64,000 bases of DNA, taken from positions 1,240,001 to 1,304,000 of the forward strand of contig CAJSYZ010000009.1 of assembly GCA_910574455.1 (NCBI GenBank). The letters are read 5' to 3'. Positions 55,710 through 64,000 of the stretch are shown piece after piece (within the stretch, counting starts at the first letter, position 1; each line of letters begins with the position of its first letter). Position numbers and translations under genes: made by a program. This DNA is from Trichaptum fuscoviolaceum. Taxonomy: Eukaryota; Basidiomycota; Agaricomycetes; Hymenochaetales; Trichaptaceae. Under the pieces are notes generated by a model. It saw nothing but the letters and a program-made list of their open reading frames with translations, was not told where the DNA came from and did no database searches.

Positions 55710-57240
55710 ATGAACCTTGTATTCAACCCCAAGGACACCAACGCCTTCGCCTCATCCTGTCTCATCCTTATCGTGAAGATGCGGTCGCTCGGTTCCTCGA
55801 CGCCGAATTTCACCCTCGAGGCACACGAGAAGGGCGGCTTAAACTACGTCGACTTCCATCCCGGTGCAGACAAACCGCATCTTGTCACGAGCGGTGACGA
55901 CCGAACCAACAAAAGCTGGGACTACCCTCAGCAACACCTGTGTACAGACGTTGGAGGGACACACCAACAATGTCTCGTTTGCAAATCCCACCCTAGTCTG
56001 CCCTTGATCGTCGTTCGGAGGATGGTTCAATTAAGGTCTGGAACTCGGCCACGTACCACCTCGAAAATACCTCGAGCTACGCTCTTGAACGCGCATGGTG
56101 CATTGCCATCCGACCGCAGGGGAACGAGGTTGCCGTAGAGTAAGACAAAGGTGTAGTCGTGGTCAAACTTGGCCGTGACGAGCCTTCGTACAGCATGGAC
56201 TCATCAGGCAAACTGGTGTACACCCGCAACACAGAAGTCTTGTCCGCCAATCTCCAAGGCGCTGCGGAAGACGAGACGCCCGAAGGACAACGCATCCCGC
56301 TGTCTGTGTGGGAACTCGGTACAACGGAAATTTTCGCAACGTCCCTTCAGCATTCTTCCTACGGGCGCTTCATCACCGTGGTCGGAGAGGTAGAGTATGT
56401 CATCTGTACTGCGCTGGCCTGGCGAAACAAGGCATTCGGCAGCGGCTCTTCCTTCGCATGGGCAACAGACTCATACACGTACGCTGAGTTGGAGGGGCGG
56501 ATGAAGGTGCGGGTGTACAAGAATTTCAAGGAGAGGAGTAGTCCGGCAATGAAGGGTGTGCTGGATCATGGCCGGTTGAAGGATTGCATGGCGGTCCTCT
56601 CTTAGGTGCTCGTGGAAGTGGTCCAAGCGGCTTAACTACTTGATTGGCAGTGAAACACAGACCGCAACACATATTGACAAGCAAGTTTCCTCTCTTCATC
56701 TTCGACTTCTACACGCTGACATGAAACGATAGCCCAATGTACTTGCTGGGCTACACCCCCGGTCATAATCGCGTGTATCTTGCCGATAAAGACATTAAAG
56801 TATTCGGTTACTCCCTGTCTTTGAAACTCGTCAAGTATCAGAGTGCTATCCTGCGTGGGGATATGGAGGCTGCGGAGGAGATCCTGCCGACTGTACCGAA
56901 AGAGCAGCGGAGCAAAGTCGCACGTTTCCTAGAAGCCTGAGGTACGTCTTTGATGACCATCGAATTCAGCAGAAAAACTGACTCAATCGTTCTCCTTTTC
57001 ACAGATCTTAAGGAGCTCGCGTTACAAGTTACAACAGACCCTGATCACAAGTTCGACCTCGCGCTTCAACTCGACGATCTAGACGCGGCCTTGGAGATCG
57101 CACGTACAACACCCGAGCACGAGGCGGAGACGAAGTGGAAGGCTGTCGGCGACCGCGCGCTGGCCGTCTGGCGCTTCGACCTCGCACGGGAATGCTTTGA
57201 GAATGAGGGAGCCCTGAGTGTGCTCCTCTTGTTGACAACA
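55710..57240 (+). pseudogene. coatomer beta' subunit (COPB2/Sec27) fragment, decayed
   Basis: The translation shows WD40 propeller pieces of the COPI beta' subunit in order: MNLVFNPKDTNAFASSCLIL, LGSSTPNFTLEAHEKGGLNY, VDFHPGADKPHLVTSGDDRT, then after frameshifts SSYALERAWCIAIRPQGNEV, a TAA at about 56141, and VVKLGRDEPSYSMDSSGKLV then YTRNTEVLSANLQ and TALAWRNKAFGSGSSFAWA. A large part is missing, then MYLLGYTPGHNRVYLADKDI, LRGDMEAAEEILPTVPKEQR and, after a TGA and an intron-like gap, DLKELALQVTTDPDHKFDLA to LARECFENEGALS. Coatomer beta' binds cargo and coats Golgi vesicles and is essential, so a functional copy must lie elsewhere. Confidence 0.9.
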
Positions 57241-57299
57241 GGCAATTGGATGGTGTTACGACACCTGCTAGTAGCTTATGTAGTGTAACTTAACTGTAT

Positions 57300-57652
57300 A
57301 ATCTGAAAAATTAGAATGAAAAGTATAATGACTCTTGAAACTTATTACTAGTATTACTTCGTAAAACAAGCATCTAGCTTATATCACTCTTATAATAGGT
57401 CTATATACCTTTCAGACCACTATATGACATTTTAGCTACATTATATGATAGACATAAGCACGATGCCATTCTTACAAGAGGACATAAGCATGATAGCAGG
57501 ATTATAATCTCCGCGTAAGCCTTATGAAGGATTATATTAACCGTGTAAGCTTTATGACGCAATTATAATCACGGGATAAGCCGGATGCCGTATTGTAATC
57601 TATAATAAGCATGACAGCTGTCTTATAATCTCCGTAATCTTCCGTGATCCTA
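57300..57652. repeat. AT-rich right subterminal repeat zone
   Basis: Rich in TATAATC, GATTATA, CATAAGC and TTATGA words spaced about every 20-40 bases. The inverse of 53662-54070. Confidence 0.55.
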
Positions 57653-57679
57653 CATAATCTGTTTCCCTTTCTCCCGATG
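57653..57679 (-). repeat. right terminal inverted repeat of the 53635-57679 element
   Basis: Ends GTTTCCCTTTCTCCCGATG, the reverse complement of the left end. Confidence 0.75.
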
Positions 57680-58309
57680 TGCTACTTGCTGCCCTAATCA
57701 AGATCGTACGTCCACTTTTCTATTGTTTCACGTTGACATCCTAATTTCTCGTAACAGTGATCGAAAGGGACCCATTCCAGCAGTTCTCAGCAGCCAAGAA
57801 AGCAAAGTACCGAAGAAGTCATCAAGAGTAGAGCCACCCTGTTCTGAGGTCCCATGAGTCTCGAGACTAGCAATGGAATCTAAGCGGCGACCAGTCAATC
57901 GACCCTCTCAACCACTCCCTTTGGTGCCTTGTCAACAGCAGGACTGTGCACAAGTCCTACTGGGGGATTGCCTAGGCCATGCATTTCCTCATCAGCGGCA
58001 GATCTAGGCCAGATCAAATGCTGCAAGGTTTGACTAGACAGACTGCGCCTAGGCCAGGCTCAGTCTCGTTGGCGTCAAGGTCGCGCACTAAGCGCACTCG
58101 CTCTCGCGCTCATGATTCCCGCTCTCCGCGCGAAGACTCCACCGGAGACTGCGATGACGACCATCACTCCTGGACAATCTGTTCTTCGACACTCCTGCCT
58201 AGTTCTGTACTCGCTCAGCTTCTGTGGTCCTTCTCCTCACCTAGGGACCTTTGGATTGCACTAGCTCTGGAAAGCAACCTGGATTGACTCCTGCTCTGAG
58301 TCGATCCGT
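57680..58309. other. spacer, no gene seen
   Basis: A 102-codon frame at 57979-58287 is Ser/Arg-rich but unsupported. It probably belongs to the repeat tract that follows. Confidence 0.45.
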
Positions 58310-59230
58310 CTTTTCTTCTCACTCGTCTCGTTCTAATCTCTTGCTGGACGATGTTGGATACTCAAGTGAACTACCACACGCAATTACCGAGTAACGGCTG
58401 GCATCACTGCTTCGACCTATTAGAAGATATACACTATTTGTTGTAACAAAATCTTCGCTGCCGGTCTTAGCATTTGACACGCCAAACACTCGGAATTTCT
58501 GGTGGTCTACAAGGCTGATCGACATCAAGACCGTCTTTCATTTGCCATTGATTTGCCTCTCTGCCACGCCCGTTGGATGGGTCTACTGGCAAACTTCTGT
58601 TGTCTCCCTAGTCCTGTCTCCTTTCTTTTCCTCTCGTCCTTAAATTTCCTGCTGGGCGATGCTCAGTTCAAGGAGTTCTGTGAGCTACCACTGAAGAATG
58701 GCTGGTAACTACTGCTTCGACATATTAGAAGATGTACACTAATTGTTGTGGCAACTTGAAAACCTTCGTTGCCGGCTTAGCACTGGACCATGCCAACCAT
58801 TTGGAATTCTTGGTGGTCTACAAGACCGTTCAACATCAAGACCATTTTCCACTCAGTATTGACTTGCTTCTCAGTACCACGCTCATTGGATGGGTCTACT
58901 GACTATAAGCCACAATTCATATTAAGTCTACTCTCTCAATCTCCTCTTATATACCCCGGTCTGTGCTCTCATCTATTGAAATGCTACTTGGCAATACTTG
59001 ACACACAAGGAGCCCCGTGAACTACCAAACACTTTTACCAAATAACAGCTGTAAATCACTGCTTTGACCTACTAGAAGGTACTTCACGGACAGCCTCCCT
59101 TGTTAGGAGATTTGTTCCTCATCTTAAGTTGTTGTGCAACAGCCTTTGTTTTCGGGCTAAGCACTTTAGTACCACACCATGCTTTCAGAATTCTTGATAG
59201 CCCGCGAGACCGTTCGACATCTCTGGCACA
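58310..59230. repeat. three diverged tandem repeats of about 305-347 bp
   Basis: Landmark words recur in order: CTGCTTCGACCTATTAGAAG starts at 58407, a near copy at 58712 and a weaker one at 59059. Each is followed by a TTAGCA...CACGCCAA-type word, a TGGTGGTCTACAAG word and CGACATCAAGACCGT (reduced in unit 3), and in units 1 and 2 by TTGGATGGGTCTACTG. Units have no shared open frame, suggesting non-coding DNA. Confidence 0.7.
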
Positions 59231-59337
59231 AATTTAATTGTGTAATTGTTTATTCTTTCTCAGACTTTATTATGGACCGCTGGCTCTGACGGCACTATCT
59301 AATATCTTTCCGTATTTGGTTCAGCTGAGATTATTGT

Positions 59338-59378
59338 TGCCGATATGCCGAGAAGCGGCTTAAAACGGCATATCGGCA
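59338..59378. repeat. perfect 13-bp inverted repeat (hairpin) with 15-base spacer
   Basis: TGCCGATATGCCG at 59338-59350 and its exact reverse complement at 59366-59378. There is no T-run after it, so it is not a simple terminator. It may mark the end of a transposon remnant. Confidence 0.7.
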
Positions 59379-59499
59379 TGCCAGTGGCCGCATGGCCATA
59401 AATAGTATATACAAGTTCAAGTTCCAGCATAAAAGATTTCATAAATATGTGCGAATTTCTCACGAAATAAGTATTAAATATTTGCCTTGCATTTACCCA

Positions 59500-59765
59500 G
59501 TTGCCAGTGCAAGTTCAAGTTGGACAACTCGGACTTGCTCTCGTACTTGCGAACTCGGACTGGATAGCTTAAATTATTCACGCTATGTTTATGAAACATT
59601 TGTGAAATTTTATGAATAATCAGGAACATTCATGCATATTCATGCATATTCATGCTATTTCATGAAAAAACGTGAAAATCTGCAATAATACATGAATAAA
59701 CATAAATAATTACAAGTCAAGAACGAGTTCAAAGTCAGGTCATGATTTTGTCCAATAAATGACGT
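59500..59765. repeat. AT-rich dispersed repeat, copy 2 (inverted)
   Basis: Its reverse complement starts ATTTATTGGACAAAATCATG and then GACTTTGAACT. It has repeated ATTCATGCATATTC words and ends with CCAACTTGAACTTGCA. The order of landmarks parallels 35560-35935, but overall identity is low. Confidence 0.4.
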
Positions 59766-59864
59766 CATATAGCCTCGTGACCAGGCCAGCTGCTTCTTTG
59801 AGAATGCTTGCAAGCAAGCGTAGCGCAGCGGCCTGGTTTTTTACGTCGGACAAATGGCTGATTT

Positions 59865-60129
59865 CCGGCGGTCTTTGAAATCTATAGGTATTCGCCCCTA
59901 TAACGGTAGCAGACCATGTAAGTACCTGATTAAATGGTGGAGCAACTTAAAAATAACCAATGTTTAAAAACTAGGTTGCGTGCGTCACTGTGCCACTTGA
60001 CTTCGGTAGGCTCACGCGCGATGTGACGATGATGTCATTTCAAAACTCATATCTATTTTTATCCCATACATTACACATTGCAAACCTAGTTGCCACTACT
60101 GTATTAAGATTAATTTCAAAGACCGCCGG
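59865..60129. mobile_element. 265-bp MITE
   Basis: Perfect 17-bp terminal inverted repeats (CCGGCGGTCTTTGAAAT at 59865-59881; reverse complement at 60113-60129) enclose 231 non-coding bases. The flanks give at most a 2-3 base duplication (TT/TTA), so the superfamily is undecided. Confidence 0.75.
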
Positions 60130-60923
60130 TTAGTACTACATAGGAGAAAACTTGAAGAAAGAGAGCCCCAAAATGGGAATAAACTCACTGAAACCGCTGA
60201 CCCTTCATCCTTTGTCTACCAATGGACCACCATCCTCATAGCATAACAATATCACCTTATCATCCTCAGACTACCCATGACCTTCAAGAGCTGTCCGAAT
60301 GCAACTGTATATTAGCTCCATTTGGTTGGCAAGTCAACATTTCAGTAAAGCGGCTGCCTCTGGACGACTGCTTATTCTCGGATCACCGTCGCACTTTACG
60401 CTACTTCACGCATGCTTGTCAATTCTAAGAGACAACACTGTAGAGAATGCAAATGATGGTATATCGAAAGGTAAATACAAATAGTACACCCCTCCCACTT
60501 TCACCAAAGCATCTTGTGGTTTCTACGTCTGTAGGAACCGACCTTTTCGCGAAAATGAGCCGCTTTGCCTCTCAGAGTTGACATCTCGAATCCGGCTCGG
60601 TGGGAGGCTAGGCGTCACAAGGTTGTAGGCATGAAATTTGGTCACTGCGCGAAGTCGGTCCCGAATTTACAGTATGCTCATCCATTCACTTTACGGGCCG
60701 TCGATCGTGTCGTAGACTGGCGAAGCATTCTACCTATTCATTCCAGCAAGCTTTCTGCGGTTAAGCTATACGAAGCTCTCGGCCCGCCATCTAGGTCGAG
60801 CTGGCACTGGATACACCGCTTGATGTGGGTGTAAAGCCGACGGGCGAATGATTGACTTAAAAGGACGATCGTTGAAGGGACAACTCAAACTCTTGTAATT
60901 TTGCTGCAGGCTCTGGTGGTGCA
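60130..60923. promoter_or_regulatory. upstream region of the first GH12 gene
   Basis: No gene was seen. It contains a 30-base block at 60535-60564 (AACCGACCTTTTCGCGAAAA then TGAGCCGCT) that is matched at 26 of 30 bases by 62713-62742 upstream of the second GH12 gene. This is a candidate shared control element or simply the duplicated promoter. Confidence 0.5.
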
Positions 60924-62289
60924 ATGAAGCTCGTATTCTCGCTTTCTGTCGTGAGTCTATCTGCGTTGTCCGTACGCGCCCAATCTGGCTTGTATGGTCA
61001 ATGTAAGCTTCAAGTCTGATTTTACTCACTCCACGCCGAAGCTAACATATTCTTCCGAAGGCGGTGGTATTGTACGACACAGAAGTTTCCGTGTGCTATC
61101 GCTTAGCAGTTCTGACAATTAAACGTGTAGGGCTGGACCGGTGCTACAACTTGCGTTTCGGGCGCAGTGTGCACATACGCAAATGACTGTAAGTCTATAA
61201 TCTTCCTCATGCAATCAAATTCATCCGAATACTCATCTTTTTTCATCAGATTATTCTCAATGCTTACCTTCTTCTGGCGCAACGACCACCATTAAGACGA
61301 CGTCCACGACATCCACTACAAAGACTACCTCAACTAGTGCAACAGCTACGAGCTCGGTAGATACCACCTCCCACTGCGGCCAGTGGGACTCTGTTGCTGC
61401 GGGCCCGTACTCAATGCTTCTGGACCTCTGGGGAGAGTCCGGAGCTACCTCAGGCTCACAGTGCTCTAACCTCATTTCACTTAGTGGAGACACTGTTGCT
61501 TGGACGACTACCTGGACCTGGACCGGGGGATCAGGTGTGAAGAGCTTCTCAAATATCCAGCGCAACACCGGAATAAACAAGCAGCTGAGTGCCATATCGA
61601 GCATTCCGGTGAGTGAAATACAATCCATATTACCCCTAAGTTAAAAACTCAATTAATACTATTATTTCTCACAGACCACCTGGAAGTGGTCTTACAGTCT
61701 CACAAGCACGTCTGTCACTGATGTCGCATACGATCTCTTCACATCCTCCACCTCTGGCGGATCTGGCGAGAATGAGATCATGATCTGGCTCGACAACTTC
61801 AGAGCCGGTCCCATTGCCCAGAGCTGGGATGCCACCGGAAAGCCCGTTCCGACGGTATCCAACATCAGCCTTGCTGGCTTCACCTGGTATGTTACTTCGT
61901 ATCTGAAATATGATGGGAACACGCAGTGACGCGTACACTAGGAACTTATACACTGGGTCGAACGGATACAACAACGTCTTCTCGTTCCTCCTTGCGGATG
62001 GCTCAACCAACACTAACTTTAGCGCGGACATCAATCTCTTCCTCAAGGTAAACGAAGATAACTATATACTTCTGGATTTTGTAGTTTCTGACCATTCTTT
62101 ACCACAGTACTTGACATCAAACGGGTACTTTAGCTCTTCCCAATACTTAGTAACCGCACAAGCGGGCACTGAGCCTACGTCGGGAACTGGGACCCTCACG
62201 ACGTAAGCAAATTTAAATTCCTTGAAGCAACAATCTACTGAAACTTTCTTCTTGCACATAGCTCTGCGTACAGCCTCGTCATAAATTAG
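60924..62289 (+). CDS. secreted CBM1-GH12 endoglucanase, copy 1
   Basis: A secreted endo-beta-1,4-glucanase or xyloglucanase. The start at 60924 opens a signal peptide ([20 protein letters not shown]), then a CBM1 cellulose-binding module ([23 protein letters not shown]; four Cys and the aromatic W/Y face), a Ser/Thr-rich linker, and the GH12 beta-jelly-roll from [15 protein letters not shown]. The nucleophile Glu lies in [12 protein letters not shown] and the acid/base Glu in [14 protein letters not shown], both in family positions. Three short introns split the CBM1-coding part, one of only about 50-60 nt inside GGI/GWTG. Further introns split GH12. It ends SAYSLVIN at TAG 62289. It breaks internal bonds of cellulose or xyloglucan outside the cell. 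Confidence 0.93.
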
Positions 62290-63042
62290 ATTGATGAATG
62301 ACTTGTATGGGGATAATCTTCGGATGTAATGGTGCTTTCTCACCTTTGGGTAAATTTGGAAACTGTACTCGCTCTAATTTCTATCGGTTAAGGAAGATCT
62401 TGCGTATGAGCTCTATTGTCACCACACAAAATGATCACTATGACAATTCTGAGTTTATTAAGTATAAGCAAACGGTAAACCACAGTAGTAACAAATTTGG
62501 AGCTCCGCTCGGAGTTACACCGCGCAACGTGCCGCGCCAGTGCTCACTCTTCTTCAACTTCCACCCTACGCTCAACACTATACATACATGTTCAGATACA
62601 ATAGGTCTCCGATCAACTTCGGACAAAGGATGTGTGGAAAACTTATGAAGAATGCAGTTTTCTTGGTACCTGGACAGCCTAACTTGTCTCGTGTTTTCTG
62701 CGATGGTCGATGAAACCGACCTTATTGCGAAAATGAACCGCTCTCGACGTTGAAAGCTCTGTATGTGAATGGCCTTCCAAAAGAAACGTACTCGTCATGG
62801 GCATACGACTGCAGTTTCTTGGTCCCTGCGCACCGCTGGCTCCGTCATAGGATTTGCCAGTAATATGTCTTGCGGGCCGCAGGTGTTTTCGCATTCATTA
62901 GAACAAGTTTTCTCGGACTTGAACAATATCGCTGGACCTCGGCTAAGATGGAGGAGAAGCTAGAGCTGCAGGTACATCTCCGAGTATAAAGGCATCGAAG
63001 AACCATCCGGATGCTTAACTTTTGCTCGGGCCCATTAGTACC
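62290..63042. promoter_or_regulatory. promoter region of the second GH12 gene
   Basis: A TATA box (TATAAAGG, 62985-62992) lies 51 nt upstream of the ATG at 63043. The 30-base block at 62713-62742 repeats that in front of copy 1. No other gene was seen in the interval. Confidence 0.6.
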
Positions 63043-64000
63043 ATGAAGCTATTGTACTCGTTCTCTGTGGTTGGCCTCTCGGCTTTGTCCGTGAGAGCTC
63101 AGTCCAGCGTATATGGCCAATGTAAGCTTCGATCCACTACGCACTTCGTTCTCCTTGCTGACCAGAATCAATGAAAGGTGGTGGTATTGTAGGTTGAGAT
63201 GATAGACTGTTTTCTCTCGACTACTGATGATTACGGTGACTTTGTAGGGTTGGACGGGTGCGACCACTTGTGTCTCAGGCTCTACATGTACATATCTTAA
63301 CAATTGTAAGTCATTTGCACTCCACACCTTCAATGTTACTTAGTTGAAACCCAACTTCTCCCTTCAGATTACTCGCAATGTCTGCCGTCTTCTGGGGCAA
63401 CATCAACATCAACTACTTCAACGGTCAAGACGACTTCGACGACGTCAACCAGCGCGACATCCACCAGCACGAGCTCTGTAGACACTACGTCACACTGCGG
63501 CCAGTGGGACTCAGTTGCTGCCGGTCCATACTCACTTTTGCTCAACCTCTGGGGCGAAGCGGATGCGACTTCCGGCTCTCAGTGTTCGAACCTCATCTCC
63601 CTTAGCGGCGACACTGTCTCATGGTCGACTACCTGGACCTGGACCGGAGGTTCGAGCGTAAAGAGTTTCTCGAACATGCAGCGCAATACCGGGATCAACA
63701 AGCAGCTTAGTGCCATTTCCAGTATTCCGGTGAGTGTCATGTTAGTCCAGTTTGACATATCACGGAGCCTTACTTCTCGTCGATCTCTACCTTCAGACCA
63801 CTTGGAAATGGTCTTACAGCCTGAGTAGCTCTTCGACCGCCGACGTCGCCTACGATCTGTTCACTTCCTCTACATCGGGTGGTTCTGGCGAGAACGAGAT
63901 CATGATTTGGCTAGCCAACTACAATGCTGGTCCTATAGCTCAAAGCTGGGACGCTTCCGGGAAGCCTGTTGCGACTACCACTAATATTAGCATTGCTGGG
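63043..64000 (+). CDS. secreted CBM1-GH12 endoglucanase, copy 2, cut by the window end
   Basis: A tandem paralogue of the gene ending at 62289. The signal peptide [23 protein letters not shown]1 ([24 protein letters not shown]), a Ser/Thr linker and GH12 ([40 protein letters not shown]) are all closely similar, with introns at the same places. The nucleophile Glu in [12 protein letters not shown] is present. The C-terminal third with the acid/base Glu lies beyond the window. Differences cluster in the linker, which is longer here. The head-to-tail arrangement with a shared promoter block indicates a tandem duplication. Confidence 0.92.

Larger units (their letters stand above)
53635..57679. 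mobile_element. second gene-fragment-carrying TIR element with kinase and coatomer pieces
   Basis: 27-bp terminal inverted repeats (53635-53661 and 57653-57679; 25 of 27 match) start CATCGGGAGAAAGGG. Inside each end lie 300-400 AT-rich bases full of TTATAATC, GATTATA and CATAAGC/GCTTATG words in opposite orientation. The 3.2-kb core carries a decayed protein kinase fragment (-) and a decayed coatomer beta' fragment (+), and no transposase. I found no convincing target-site duplication. The architecture matches the 35997-51458 element 2.2 kb to the left, including the CATC(A/G)GG start. Confidence 0.6.

Noticed and set aside
53600..57700. A target-site duplication for the 53635-57679 element
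   Set aside because: The flanks ACGACATTTG and TGCTACTTGC do not match beyond chance, so none was claimed.
57979..58287. 102-codon Ser/Arg-rich frame
   Set aside because: Adjacent to non-coding tandem repeats and not conserved between the repeat units. The low-complexity basic composition explains the length.
60565..60834. 89-codon frame upstream of the first GH12 gene
   Set aside because: It overlaps the duplicated promoter region; the equivalent region before copy 2 is not open, so coding is unlikely.

Overview
The window looks like chromosomal DNA of a plant-matter-degrading agaricomycete (mushroom-forming basidiomycete). The genes are split by many 45-70 nt GT-AG introns. They include families typical of this group: a DUF6533 membrane protein, a DUF4246 protein, an expanded P450 set and CBM1-GH12 endoglucanases. 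Young LTR and hAT transposons sit beside decayed gene copies. I cannot name the species.

Layout. From 1 to 24.4 kb the window is ordinary gene space: a conserved fungal protein (-), an aldo/keto reductase with ten predicted exons (+), a large alpha/beta-hydrolase-like protein (-), a Ser-rich hypothetical (-), a DUF6533 membrane protein (+), a CBF1-type bHLH factor (-), a secreted GH13 alpha-amylase (-), ribosomal protein uS8/Rps22 (-), a secreted DUF7729 protein (-) and a DUF4246 protein (-). From 25.9 to 35.5 kb lies an accessory cluster: a broken CYP63-like P450, an F-box gene (+), an apparently intact second P450 (+) and an inverted F-box paralogue (-).

The most unusual part is 36.0-57.7 kb. 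Two neighbouring stretches are each bounded by terminal inverted repeats, have word-rich subterminal zones, and enclose broken pieces of two unrelated host genes. The first (35997-51458) has 23-bp TIRs and a 10-bp flanking duplication. It carries decayed TFIIF-alpha and alpha-1,3-glucan synthase genes on the same strand. A Ty3/gypsy chromovirus-type retrotransposon (40998-50996, 5-bp TSD, LTRs differing at one site) has inserted into the glucan synthase piece. A 3.3-kb hAT transposon with an open 870-codon transposase has in turn inserted into the 5' LTR (8-bp TSD). The second (53635-57679) has 27-bp TIRs and carries fragments of a protein kinase and of coatomer beta'. I read both as gene-fragment-capturing (Pack-type, possibly MULE-like) DNA elements.

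From 58.3 to 60.1 kb there is non-coding repeat DNA: three diverged ~0.3-kb tandem units, a 13-bp hairpin, a dispersed AT-rich repeat and a 265-bp MITE. From 60.9 kb to the window edge there are two tandem secreted CBM1-GH12 endoglucanases, which together with the amylase point to plant polysaccharide degradation. All family assignments come from reading translations; no database search was run.
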